The notes: generated by a model not told the origin, from the letters alone. A stretch of DNA of 32,243 bases from an uncultured Bacteroidota bacterium (GCA_903861145.1 CAIOTH010000017.1:1-32243), one strand, 5' to 3'; positions 1-7,848 are shown, counted from the stretch's first letter. Translations and numbers: made by a program.

Positions 1-67
1 AGAGGAGAAATTGAAAAGTATTCAATTCATTAAGAGTGAATTGCTCTACCAACTGAGCTACGAAGTC
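1..67 (-). tRNA. tRNA-Lys(CTT) 5' half, degenerate or truncated
   Basis: On the minus strand, reading from 67 downwards, there is a 7-nt acceptor 5' strand (61-67), a TA linker, and a canonical D arm with 4-bp stem and AGTTGGTA loop (43-58). A perfect 5-bp anticodon stem (25-29 with 37-41) encloses the loop CTCTTAA, giving anticodon CTT (32-34), which reads Lys AAG. After this the tRNA pattern stops. The next 24 nt contain no GTTC T-loop signature and form no 5-bp T stem, although nearly the whole T arm should fall inside the window. The 3' acceptor strand would lie just beyond base 1 and cannot be checked. It is probably a tRNA remnant, for example left by an integration, or an assembly artefact at a contig edge, rather than a working tRNA. 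Confidence 0.55.
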
Positions 68-149
68 GTTTTAACGGGACGCAATAATAACTTTCATTTC
101 GCTATTTTTCAAACGTACCAATAACTAAGTTCAAATTTCAGCAAATTGT

Positions 150-1091
150 CTAGCATTCTTCGGTTTTGCAGGAAAGGTCCCCACGCTCGGTTTCAAGGGT
201 AGCGTGTTGTATATTTTGGTGCTCTAATTGGTGCTTTATTTTTTCCTTTAGTGCTTGCTCATCAGCGGCGCTCATGGTTTCTTCAATAACAATGTGTGCG
301 GTTAGGGCATTAACAGTGGTACTTAACGCCCAAATATGGATGTGGTGTATCCCCCTAACACCGGGCATTTTTAGCAGTCCAGCTTTTACTTTGTCCATAT
401 CAACATTGCGTGGCACCGCATCAAGTGAAAGTCGCAGGCTATCAGTCAGCAAACTCCATGTACCGTATAATATCACCACCATAATTACAAGGCTCACAAC
501 GCTATCTAACCGGTACAAATGGGTGTAATAAATAATAACTCCGGCGATAACCACTCCCAACGAAACCACTGCATCGCTGGCCATGTGCAGGTAAGCGCCT
601 TTAACGTTCATATCGTGGTCTTTATCACGCAAAAACATCAATGCGGACAGCGTATTGATGACAATTCCAATAGCGGCCACCACTGCAACGGTCGAACCAT
701 CGGTCGGTTCTGGCTTCAACAAGCGATGAATTGCCTCATAACCCACACCGCCAATACCCACTAGCAGCACTACCGCATTTACGAGAGTAACCAGTATTGT
801 AGTTTTGCTGTATCCATAGGTAAACTGCTTATCGGCTTTAACCTTGCTTAAGCGGAAGGCAATAAGCGATAGCGCCAATGCAGCCACGTCAGCAATGTTA
901 TGCCCGGCATCTGTAAGTAAGGCAAGCGAATTTGTCGCAAAGCCCGCTACCAACTCAATCAAAACAAAAGCAGAGTTAAGCACAATGCCGATAATAAAGG
1001 CTCTGTTTAGATTAGTTAAAACCGGTGCGTGATGGTGGTGGCCAGCGTGATCGTGGTGTTGGTGCTCTTCGTGATGATGGTGGTGCGCCAT
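150..1091 (-). CDS. Cation diffusion facilitator (CDF) family metal exporter
   Basis: This 313-residue inner-membrane protein matches the CDF family, proton-driven exporters of Zn2+, Cd2+ or Co2+ from the cytoplasm. The cytosolic N-terminus is extremely His-rich (residues 3-21). Hydrophobic segments begin near residue 31, and the family metal site is complete: H64-x3-D68 in the second segment and H169-x3-D173 in the fifth. The last 90 or so residues form the usual soluble alpha/beta domain, with a Cys pair at the very end. The length is normal for CzcD/ZitB-type members. The upstream gene on the same strand ends 14 bp before this start, so the two are probably co-transcribed. Zn2+ is the likeliest substrate from the HxxxD pattern, but specificity is inferred. 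Confidence 0.92.
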   Translation of the reverse strand: MAHHHHHEEHQHHDHAGHHHHAPVLTNLNRAFIIGIVLNSAFVLIELVAGFATNSLALLTDAGHNIADVAALALSLIAFRLSKVKADKQFTYGYSKTTILVTLVNAVVLLVGIGGVGYEAIHRLLKPEPTDGSTVAVVAAIGIVINTLSALMFLRDKDHDMNVKGAYLHMASDAVVSLGVVIAGVIIYYTHLYRLDSVVSLVIMVVILYGTWSLLTDSLRLSLDAVPRNVDMDKVKAGLLKMPGVRGIHHIHIWALSTTVNALTAHIVIEETMSAADEQALKEKIKHQLEHQNIQHATLETERGDLSCKTEEC

Positions 1092-1105
1092 ATTCGCCGT
1101 TTGAT

Positions 1106-1729
1106 TTAAAAATTTAAAAAATAAGTTGTGAGGCCCACCAGAATAAGGACGGCCCCAATAATAGCTTTTTCATTTTTCTCTAAAAACTGCCAGTTAAATC
1201 GGTTAATTCCCTCCATAGCCAGTGCAACATAAGCTACCATTGCAACTACGGTAACTACCAAATATACGATTGAAACTACCAAAATACCCGGCCAGCCAAA
1301 GGTGCCGGCAGTAAAGTAATATGATTCTAATTCGACACAGGGAGAAAAAAACATGCCAATGCTTAATGACAACACAACGGTTGCGAAAGGCGTATTAGGT
1401 GCAGGTTGTTCATCAAAATGATGATGATGCCCGTGCCAAAAAAAATTACGGCCAATATACACCAAGCCAAACAAAACCAATATTGCGGGTGCCGCTATAC
1501 TCGAAATATAATGATATGATGAGGCCAGCTTATAACCCGCCCAACCAACTATTATGCCAATAAGAATGGTACTGGCCACATGTGCAAATCCACTGATAGC
1601 AGTGGCCCAAAGTGTAGTGCTTTTGTTCCACCTCTCAACCTTACCAATGGCCACCATAGGCAGCCAGTGATTAGGTATTGTAGCGTGAATGATACTTAAA
1701 ATAAGACTACTGACAATAATATGGAACAT
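1106..1729 (-). CDS. NicO/RcnA-like polytopic membrane protein, probable metal transport
   Basis: A 207-residue protein with about six hydrophobic segments and almost no soluble part. Residues 15-21 read H-A-T-I-P-N-H, resembling the first-helix His motif of the nickel/cobalt transporter (NicO/RcnA) superfamily. A His-rich loop (HGHHHH, about residues 99-104) separates the two halves, as in RcnA, and a later helix carries F-S-P-C-V-E. Transport of nickel, cobalt or another divalent metal is therefore plausible, and the CDF exporter 14 bp downstream supports a metal role. Automatic annotation might call it a UreH/SafE-like membrane protein, and the overall similarity is weak. The start codon sits inside a perfect 12-bp palindrome (1723-1734). 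Confidence 0.6.
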   Translation of the reverse strand: MFHIIVSSLILSIIHATIPNHWLPMVAIGKVERWNKSTTLWATAISGFAHVASTILIGIIVGWAGYKLASSYHYISSIAAPAILVLFGLVYIGRNFFWHGHHHHFDEQPAPNTPFATVVLSLSIGMFFSPCVELESYYFTAGTFGWPGILVVSIVYLVVTVVAMVAYVALAMEGINRFNWQFLEKNEKAIIGAVLILVGLTTYFLNF

Positions 1730-1734
1730 GTTCC
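1723..1734. promoter_or_regulatory. Perfect 12-bp palindrome over the start codon of the metal-transport pair
   Basis: GGAACATGTTCC is a perfect inverted repeat whose centre is the ATG of the 1106-1729 gene. Just upstream on the minus strand, TATCTTTA (1738-1745) resembles the Bacteroidota -7 element TAnnTTTG. An operator for a metal-responsive repressor is possible, but no regulator gene is adjacent and a 12-bp palindrome can arise by chance. Confidence 0.3.
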
Positions 1735-1791
1735 AGGTAAAGATACAAAATGCATTTTACCGCCCCGGTTATGCCAATGAAAAGCCAAAGC

Positions 1792-3426
1792 CTATTCAAC
1801 TACGAGTTTCTTAACCATACTCTCAGCAACGCGAACCAGGTAAATACCTTTAGCCAAACCAACGGTTTGCAATTGGAACCTGTTGCTTGTAATTTGTTGG
1901 CGCGAGATAGTTCTGCCAACAGCATTGGTTAATTCCAGCGTAGTGCCAACCAGGTTATCGTTAACGCATATTGTGGTGTAACCATGAGCAGGGTTTGGGT
2001 AAATTGCCAGGAAGTCTTCGGCAGCAGGAACCTCATCAACACCAACCGTTGATTGAGCACCGGTAGCTGTTTGCACCTTAACTACCCAAAAATCGCTGGC
2101 GCCGTGGTTACCAGTAACGTTACCGTCGGTTGATGATGTATAACCGACTTCCACAACGTTGGAGTCGGCAGTTTCAACCAGGTCATAGCCACCATCGTTA
2201 CCTGTTCCACCAAAAGCGTTTTGCCATGAAACCGGGGGATAGCCACTTGATTTAACCTCGTAAGTCCATAAGTCGAAAGTATTACCACTGGCATCGTGTT
2301 GACCACTGACTGTACCCGGATTATTTGAGTTTGATGCGCCGGTAGTAACCATGTGCCCGTTACGAAGTATGATTATGCTACGGCCAAATTCGTTTTTAGT
2401 ACCTCCATAGGTATTTTGCCAGTTCATGTTTCCGCCAGTCATATTTATTAACCAGTTATCGGCGGTACCGCTACTTCCTCCAAAATTTCCGCTTACGTTG
2501 TAATCATTAGCCTGGGTATATCCCTGCATAAAATAGGTACCGGTAGATGTTTGAACCACAGAGTAGGCTTCGCTGCCATTGGTACCACCCATGCATCCCT
2601 CCCATACAAGCGCGCCAACGCTGTCAACCTTCAAAGCCCAGTAATCAGGATTAGCAGTAGCCGGTATAAAGCTGCCACGGCTTACATCGCCATCCGTGCT
2701 GTACGAATCGCCAACAACAACAAAATCATCATCGCTGGTTTGAATTACGCATCTTGCGTCATCCTGTTTGGTACCACCAAAATTTTTCTGCCATTGAATA
2801 GTGCCGGATGAATTTAATTTTACAATCCATGCATCGGCCGTAGCACCGGTATTATCATGGTTACCGGCTACATCACTATCGTTTGAATAGGTATTTCCGG
2901 CAACAATATAACCACCGTCACGTGTTTGCTTTATTGACTGGGCATAATCGTTTTTGCTACCTCCCAAAGTTTTTTGCCATTGTATGGAACCGGAATTATC
3001 GATTTTGATAACCCAAAAATCAGCCGCACCACCTGCTGCACCATGCAAACCGCTAACATCACCATCGTTTGAATTGGTCCAACCCGCAATTACCGCACCG
3101 CCATCAGTAGTTGCGCAAATAGAATTTGCCTGATCGGTATGGGTTCCACCAAAGGCTTTTTGCCAAACCAGCGAGCCAGTGGCACTTACCTTAATAACCC
3201 AAACATCCGAAAAGTTACCTGAAGGATTGTGGTTACCGGTAACGTTACCATCATTAGAATAAGTAACACCTGCCACATAAAAACCGCCATCTGTAGTATT
3301 AGCAACGCTTCTTGCACTATCATTACCACTTCCGCCAAAACATTTTGCCCACTGCAAACTACCTGCCTGCGCCATGGTAGACAATGAAATTACAGCACTA
3401 ATAAAAACAAGGTACATCTTCTTCAT
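1792..3426 (-). CDS. Secreted seven-unit beta-propeller-like protein with T9SS type A sorting domain
   Basis: This 544-residue protein has a Sec signal peptide (about residues 1-21). Seven tandem units of about 55-65 residues follow, each with a GG(S/T)xxD/E...S(V/I) opening, a DGGxxxxGxTxSNDGxV core and a DxWxxK...G.(L/I).W(Q/E) strand. Seven such units suggest a closed seven-bladed propeller, which is an inference. The last 75 or so residues are a T9SS type A sorting domain, with the IYPNPA motif, a variable sheet and a GIYLVRV...KKLVVE ending. The product should cross the outer membrane and be released or anchored at the surface. No catalytic residues are recognisable, so binding or adhesion is likelier than catalysis. 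The next minus-strand gene starts 63 bp downstream. Confidence 0.88.
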   Translation of the reverse strand: MKKMYLVFISAVISLSTMAQAGSLQWAKCFGGSGNDSARSVANTTDGGFYVAGVTYSNDGNVTGNHNPSGNFSDVWVIKVSATGSLVWQKAFGGTHTDQANSICATTDGGAVIAGWTNSNDGDVSGLHGAAGGAADFWVIKIDNSGSIQWQKTLGGSKNDYAQSIKQTRDGGYIVAGNTYSNDSDVAGNHDNTGATADAWIVKLNSSGTIQWQKNFGGTKQDDARCVIQTSDDDFVVVGDSYSTDGDVSRGSFIPATANPDYWALKVDSVGALVWEGCMGGTNGSEAYSVVQTSTGTYFMQGYTQANDYNVSGNFGGSSGTADNWLINMTGGNMNWQNTYGGTKNEFGRSIIILRNGHMVTTGASNSNNPGTVSGQHDASGNTFDLWTYEVKSSGYPPVSWQNAFGGTGNDGGYDLVETADSNVVEVGYTSSTDGNVTGNHGASDFWVVKVQTATGAQSTVGVDEVPAAEDFLAIYPNPAHGYTTICVNDNLVGTTLELTNAVGRTISRQQITSNRFQLQTVGLAKGIYLVRVAESMVKKLVVE

Positions 3427-3549
3427 AGAAATATTTTATAATTAATAGGTAACGGGGCTAAAATAAAGAAAAGTTTGACAATGGGATGTTAATGTACGGT
3501 TGCGCTAATGTGCCAAAGGCAGTTTCGAAGAAATCATGCAAAATACCGG

Positions 3550-5154
3550 CTATTCAACCACAAGTCTTTTTATAATTGTATTATTATCACTCGACATAAC
3601 CTTAATCAAATACAAGCCATTGGCCCATGTATTTGTTTTAATTCGGAATTTTGACGCAATGATTTGTTGGCTTAAAATACTCCTGCCTATTGCGTCATTT
3701 ACTTCCAGCCAACCACTTACAAAATTATCGCCCACGCTTATCGTCGCAAAATCTTTAGCAGGATTTGGATAAACAGAAAACAGCGAAGGGTCAGTTTTCA
3801 ATACTCCGGTAGTTACCGGTGGTAAGCCGCAGCTATCAGGATTGTAGTTGCTGCACAATGTAAAAGTATCAATAGCAGGGCTACTATTAGTCACTACGCC
3901 TGAGTCTATAATGCATTTAACAGCAGTATGTGTAAAGTTGAGGTTAACAATACGTTTTAAAACCGGCAGGCAATGCAAACTGGTATCGTACATAGTTATA
4001 AAAGTATTCATGCTATCGGGCAGCACCGGTATTAACGATAACTGCATGTTAAAACCGCAATCGAGATAGGTTAAGTGACCCGGTAAATCAGGTAACGCCC
4101 CCAGTTGATTATCGTTGCAATACAGGCTTTGCAAACTTAATGGCAAAGCCGGTAGATTTGTAAGGCGATTATATCCGCAATTAAGCAGCTGTAACTGCCC
4201 GTGCAAGATTGGCAGAGCAGTTAGTAAATTAAAATTGCAAAGCAATGTTTGTAACGATTGAGGCAAGGCCGGCATAGAAGAAATGCTATTGATACCGCAG
4301 TTTAAATAAGTTAAGCCGGCTGGTAAAGCGGGCATAACCGTAAGGTGGTTTTGTTGGCAATACAGTTTTTGCAACGTGCCAGGCAAGGCAGGTATAGAAT
4401 CAATACCATTATTCGAACAGAACAAAGTTACCAGCCCCGACGGAAGCGTCGGCATACTCGTTAAAGCATTTGAACTGCAATTTAAATCGGTTAAAGCTGA
4501 AGGTAACGCCGGTAACGTAAACAACGAATCGCCGAAACAGGTTAAAGTTTGCAGTCCTGCCGGCAATGCGGGCAACGCATAAAGCACATTATAGGTGCAC
4601 GATAAATTTTGTAGCGAATTAGGCAATGCCGGCAGGCCGTTTAGGTAGTTAAAATCGCAAATTAAACTTTGCAGGGTAGAGGGCAACGCCGGCAAACTAT
4701 AAAATCCATTTTGCCCGCACGAGAATTGCTGCAGGTTGGGGGGCAACGCGCTAACCGACGATATAAAATTATTAGTACACACCAGGCTTTTTAAACCGGT
4801 TGGCAACGCGGGCATAATCGACATTTGGTTATTAGCGAAATTGAAACTGACTAACGATGCAGGCAGCTGAAAAGTTGTATAAAGCGAATCGCCGGAACAG
4901 GCAAGGGTTGCAAGATTTTTAAAATATTGAACTCCGGTAAGGTCATATATAGGGGCTCCATTACAATTGATAGTTGTTGTGGTTAAAACAGCGCTACAAG
5001 TTGTATCTAGTTGGTTGCCGTTAAGACAAGCAGCAAAACCATGTCCCTGCAGCCATGTAACAAAACCTGCATCAGGTATATTTACATATTGTGCCTTGCA
5101 GGGATTAAAAACAACCAAGCCAACTAACAAAAGCCCCAGGTATACCTTTTTCAT
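3550..5154 (-). CDS. Secreted LPX-type leucine-rich-repeat protein with T9SS type A sorting domain
   Basis: This 534-residue protein has a signal peptide (about residues 1-22) and a short N-cap region. Fifteen tandem 20/21-residue repeats follow (about residues 97-398) with consensus LPxxLxxLxCxxNxLxxLPA. This is the short bacterial LRR class seen in YopM, IpaH and SspH effectors. There is no E3-ligase domain after the repeats; instead the final 80 or so residues form a T9SS type A sorting domain (VYPNPAKDF...NGLYLIKV...KRLVVE). The protein should therefore be surface-exposed or secreted, probably binding a protein or glycan. Units 2-14 nearly all place Cys at the strand position where YopM-like repeats usually have a hydrophobic residue. 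The paralogous sorting domain and shared strand link it to the propeller protein downstream. Confidence 0.9.
   Translation of the reverse strand: MKKVYLGLLLVGLVVFNPCKAQYVNIPDAGFVTWLQGHGFAACLNGNQLDTTCSAVLTTTTINCNGAPIYDLTGVQYFKNLATLACSGDSLYTTFQLPASLVSFNFANNQMSIMPALPTGLKSLVCTNNFISSVSALPPNLQQFSCGQNGFYSLPALPSTLQSLICDFNYLNGLPALPNSLQNLSCTYNVLYALPALPAGLQTLTCFGDSLFTLPALPSALTDLNCSSNALTSMPTLPSGLVTLFCSNNGIDSIPALPGTLQKLYCQQNHLTVMPALPAGLTYLNCGINSISSMPALPQSLQTLLCNFNLLTALPILHGQLQLLNCGYNRLTNLPALPLSLQSLYCNDNQLGALPDLPGHLTYLDCGFNMQLSLIPVLPDSMNTFITMYDTSLHCLPVLKRIVNLNFTHTAVKCIIDSGVVTNSSPAIDTFTLCSNYNPDSCGLPPVTTGVLKTDPSLFSVYPNPAKDFATISVGDNFVSGWLEVNDAIGRSILSQQIIASKFRIKTNTWANGLYLIKVMSSDNNTIIKRLVVE
3961..4866 (-). repeat. 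Fifteen tandem ~60-nt units coding LPX leucine-rich repeats
   Basis: The coding repeats run at a regular 60-nt period (63 nt for the last two). On the plus strand the recurring words ggcaacgc/ggcaaagc and cagnntnngca mark successive units. Units differ at most third positions, so this is an old, diverged protein repeat rather than a fresh tandem duplication. Confidence 0.85.
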
Positions 5155-5310
5155 ACTCCATGATTTTTGTGGCTACAAGATAGTGGTTGTTTCATTCACG
5201 TTGAAATATATTATACAACAGACTTTTGTAAGGTGTCTATTTCAAAGCATATTGAAACCTGATAAATCCTTTTATCCCTTGGGTGGTTGAATGAGCATAA
5301 CTTGTATAAA

Positions 5311-5344
5311 ATAAAAAGCTCTACCAAGTTTATCGTGGAGCTTT
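5311..5344 (-). terminator. Intrinsic terminator after the SRPBCC/AHSA1 gene
   Basis: On the minus strand AAAGCTC (5338-5344) pairs with GAGCTTT (5315-5321) around a 16-nt loop, and the 3' arm runs into TTTTTATTTT. It lies 17 bp beyond the stop codon at 5362. There is no T tract on the other strand, so it acts only for minus-strand transcripts. Confidence 0.6.
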
Positions 5345-5361
5345 CATTCGCTACCATATTA

Positions 5362-5781
5362 CTACATACCGGGTCGCTTAATTTGTTTACCTGCAAGGTG
5401 CTGTTTCCACAAATTCCAATAATGATCGTGCCATCCTTTGGCAAGATGACCAGCGTGTTCATCGGGCACATTAGCGTGAATGGCATGCATCACTACATCC
5501 TTTCCCCTTGGCTCTATCATTATGCTAAAAAACGAATCAGGAGATTCAGACGTCCAATCGCTACCGCGCCAGGTTTGAGTAAAGAGTTTATCTTTTATTG
5601 CATGAATAGTATTACCGGTTATATAACCATCCCACGCTGAAAAAGGTGCACCCGGCTTTGTAGAAACTTTTACCGAAGACCCGGCTATGGTTGAATGCAA
5701 TTTCACATTTGCATAAAGCGCGTATACTTTTTCGGGTTTCGTATTTTTAAACGTTATCCTTTGAACTATATTTTTTGCCAT
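5362..5781 (-). CDS. SRPBCC / AHSA1-like (START superfamily) small cytoplasmic protein
   Basis: A protein of about 139 residues starting MAKNIVQRITF. The opening strand followed by KPEKVYALYANVKLHSTI, a Gly-rich turn with FSAWDGYITG, and W-x5-W before an extended strand is the pattern of Bet v1-like ligand-binding proteins annotated as SRPBCC or activator of Hsp90 ATPase homologue 1-like. The C-terminal helix holds GHLAKGWHDHYWNLWK, also typical. An upstream in-frame ATG at 5901 would add 40 hydrophobic residues, but it reaches into the divergent hydrolase gene, and the 5781 start sits 17 bp from a promoter-like site. The ligand is unknown, and these proteins rarely act in a pathway that neighbours reveal. 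Confidence 0.8.
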   Translation of the reverse strand: MAKNIVQRITFKNTKPEKVYALYANVKLHSTIAGSSVKVSTKPGAPFSAWDGYITGNTIHAIKDKLFTQTWRGSDWTSESPDSFFSIMIEPRGKDVVMHAIHANVPDEHAGHLAKGWHDHYWNLWKQHLAGKQIKRPGM

Positions 5782-5798
5782 AAAAGTTGATTTAGAAC

Positions 5799-5828
5799 TT
5801 AAAATAACGAAAAGAATTATTAAGACAA
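5799..5828 (-). promoter_or_regulatory. Candidate Bacteroidota-type promoter for the SRPBCC gene
   Basis: On the minus strand TTG (5826-5828) is followed after 19 nt by TATTTTAA (5799-5806), a partial match to the TTG-N19-TAnnTTTG arrangement of the Bacteroidota primary sigma factor. It ends 17 bp before the ATG at 5781. Confidence 0.35.
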
Positions 5829-5895
5829 TCTTATTTCTTAGCCATTCTAGCACTTCATTAAAAAATTGTATATTCAAATTCAAATCCCCTGTTAT

Positions 5896-7167
5896 ATGCA
5901 AAAATTTTACACGCTTTTAATATTCGCTTTTGCAGCTGCAAGCTTAAACGCTCAAATTACCCAACCCTTACAACCAACAACCGGCCCGGGCTCTAACAAT
6001 TTGAATTATACCGGGGCTACTCTGTATGATTACGGCACCAACGCAAATGCCGATGGCTTTTGGTTGTTTGAACCAACCGGCCCAACGCCCGACTCGGCCA
6101 ACGTAGTTGTGTTTATACATGGCTGGGGCGAAACCAATCTTAAATTTTACGGAGCATTTATTGACCGTATTGTGCGTGCAGGCAACATTGTTATTTGCCC
6201 GCGCTACGAAAAAACTGTCGATACTGTTTATGGCACTTATACTGATAGTTGTGCGCGCGGAATACAACTGGCGCTCGAGGTTTTGCAAACTGCCGGCCAC
6301 GTAAAGCCGCGCCTGTATAATTACTTTGTGCTGGGCCATAGTATGGGTGGCGTGCTTACCGCAAACATGAGCACGCTTTATAACCACTACGGTTTGCCAA
6401 AACCGCTGGCAGCGTTTTCGATGGAGCCCGGCGCTAACATTACTGATCTGCTTTTGGCCAATTACGACGGATTTCCGGCTGATGTGAAATATTTGATTGC
6501 CATAGGCCATGATGACGCAATAGTTGATTCAACGGCGGGTAAAATTCTTTTTTACCAAACCACGGCGGTGCCCACCTCGCATAAAAATTTAGTGTGCCAG
6601 TATGCCGATAGCCACGGCACACCGGTCATAACTGCAACGCATTTCGAGCCGTGCTCGATAACCAGCAATAGTCTTTACGACGATGGCGAATCAAATATTG
6701 TAACGCTGGTAAGTAGTGGGGTACCGCCCGATGTTGTTGACTTTTATTGTTACTGGAAGTTATGGGATGCTCTTTACAGGTGCGCCCTTAGCGGCACTGA
6801 CTGCGACATTGCTTTTGGTGATACATACGCGCAAAAATATATGGGCACCTGGAGCGATAGCACACCAATCACTCCGTTGTATGTAATACCCAACGGACCA
6901 ACCGCTGTTAATGTGGTAAAGGAGGCCAACAGCGTAGCGATATTTCCTAACCCCGCCGGCCGCGGCAGCTTTGAGTTGAGTGTAATGAAGACCGAAGGCT
7001 CACCAGTGCTTGAGTTGTTTGATGTAAATGGTCGCCAAATAATGCAGCAACAAATTGTAGCGAATAATACAGCCATTAAACACCAACTTTCACCAGGTAT
7101 GTATTTTTACCAGGTGCAGAATACAGTTGATGGCGTTATTGCGAAAGGGAAACTGGTGGTGCAATAA
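5896..7167 (+). CDS. Secreted alpha/beta hydrolase with T9SS type A sorting domain
   Basis: A protein of 423 residues from the ATG at 5896. The start is chosen because the signal peptide MQKFYTLLIFAFAAASLNAQ begins there; an earlier in-frame start only adds a polar stretch. The alpha/beta-hydrolase core has VFIHGWGE (oxyanion loop), the nucleophile elbow GHSMGG with S149, GHDDAIVD with candidate acids D206/D207/D211, and SHGTPV with H240 as likely catalytic base. It resembles secreted lipase/esterase-type enzymes; the substrate cannot be read from sequence. The last 75 or so residues form a T9SS type A sorting domain (IFPNPAGRG...GMYFYQVQ...GKLVVQ). The gene diverges from the SRPBCC gene, with 114 bp between starts. 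Confidence 0.87.
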   Translation: MQKFYTLLIFAFAAASLNAQITQPLQPTTGPGSNNLNYTGATLYDYGTNANADGFWLFEPTGPTPDSANVVVFIHGWGETNLKFYGAFIDRIVRAGNIVICPRYEKTVDTVYGTYTDSCARGIQLALEVLQTAGHVKPRLYNYFVLGHSMGGVLTANMSTLYNHYGLPKPLAAFSMEPGANITDLLLANYDGFPADVKYLIAIGHDDAIVDSTAGKILFYQTTAVPTSHKNLVCQYADSHGTPVITATHFEPCSITSNSLYDDGESNIVTLVSSGVPPDVVDFYCYWKLWDALYRCALSGTDCDIAFGDTYAQKYMGTWSDSTPITPLYVIPNGPTAVNVVKEANSVAIFPNPAGRGSFELSVMKTEGSPVLELFDVNGRQIMQQQIVANNTAIKHQLSPGMYFYQVQNTVDGVIAKGKLVVQ

Positions 7168-7189
7168 AGTTCAAAAATGATTCTCCCTT

Positions 7190-7221
7190 TTGTGCACTTT
7201 GTGATAACCTTTGTATGTTTA
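7190..7221 (+). promoter_or_regulatory. Candidate promoter of the Crp/Fnr gene
   Basis: TTG (7190-7192), a 21-nt spacer and TATGTTTA (7214-7221) fit the Bacteroidota TTG-N17-23-TAnnTTTG pattern with one mismatch. Transcription would start near 7228, giving a leader of about 20 nt that includes ACAGGAG (7236-7242) just before the ATG at 7248. Confidence 0.45.
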
Positions 7222-7247
7222 GTGGATAATAATTTACAGGAGTGTTT

Positions 7248-7844
7248 ATGATAGCGAAATTCCGGGCTAAGGTTTTAAAGATTCTACCCATTCCGGAAGA
7301 GGAGTGCGATGCCTATTTTAAAGAAGTAAGGCAAACCAAAAACCTTGCAGCTAAAGAATATTTTGTACGCGAAGGCGAAGTTTGCCGCGAAATGACGTTT
7401 GTTAACCATGGCGTTTTACGAATGTTTTACACGACGGAAGACGGAAAGGAAATTAACACCCGCTTTTTTTTCGAGGATGATTTTGTGGCGGCGTTTCAAA
7501 GTTTTCTTACACAAAGACCGGATAGATATTCCATACAGGCTTTAAAAGATTGCGAGCTGGTAACTATACCTTTTACCAGGTTGCTGGATGCCTATAACAA
7601 CTCTTCGCTTTGGGGCAAGTTTGGAAGAATAATTGCCGAAAAAAGCTACATCAGTGCCGAACAGTATACCGAAAGTTTATTGTTTTATAATTCAGAAGAG
7701 CGCTATTTAAAGCTTCTTAAAGCCCATCCCAAAGTTTTTGAACAAGTGCCGCTTTACCATATAGCCTCGTACCTGGGTATTGAGCGAGAAAGCCTTAGCC
7801 GGCTACGCAAAAAACTTGCTATGCATGTCGAGAATGTGACCTAG
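7248..7844 (+). CDS. Crp/Fnr family transcriptional regulator
   Basis: A 198-residue DNA-binding regulator. The ATG at 7248 is preferred over the in-frame GTG at 7242 because ACAGGAG, an unusually clear Shine-Dalgarno for this phylum, lies five bases before it. Residues of about 20-115 form a cyclic-nucleotide-binding-like beta roll (FVREGEVCREMTFVNHGVLR). The phosphate-binding residues of cAMP-responsive CRP are not conserved, so the ligand is unknown. The C-terminal part holds a winged helix with the recognition segment VPLYHIASYLGIERESLSRL. This is the common Bacteroidota form of the family, usually governing stress or redox responses. The DinB-family gene begins 62 bp downstream on the same strand and may be a target or partner. 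A 12-bp palindrome overlaps the stop codon. Confidence 0.9.
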   Translation: MIAKFRAKVLKILPIPEEECDAYFKEVRQTKNLAAKEYFVREGEVCREMTFVNHGVLRMFYTTEDGKEINTRFFFEDDFVAAFQSFLTQRPDRYSIQALKDCELVTIPFTRLLDAYNNSSLWGKFGRIIAEKSYISAEQYTESLLFYNSEERYLKLLKAHPKVFEQVPLYHIASYLGIERESLSRLRKKLAMHVENVT

Positions 7845-7848
7845 GTCA
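7837..7848. promoter_or_regulatory. Perfect palindrome TGACCTAGGTCA at the end of the Crp/Fnr gene
   Basis: This 12-bp perfect inverted repeat spans the stop codon of the regulator and lies about 60 bp before the DinB-family ATG. Its dyad form is what a dimeric Crp/Fnr protein would bind, so it might control the downstream gene. That link is inferred from position only. Confidence 0.3.

Noticed and set aside
3961-4866. Regular ~60-nt spaced repeats resembling a CRISPR array
   Set aside because: The units are coding LRRs without identical direct repeats or unique spacers, and no cas genes are present.
5211-5486. 91-codon minus-strand frame overlapping the end of the SRPBCC gene
   Set aside because: It overlaps the SRPBCC coding region in another frame, crosses the terminator at 5311-5344 and shows no signal or domain.
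5782-5901. N-terminal extension of the SRPBCC protein from the ATG at 5901
   Set aside because: It would overlap the divergent hydrolase start, and the family fold begins at the internal ATG at 5781, just after a promoter-like site.
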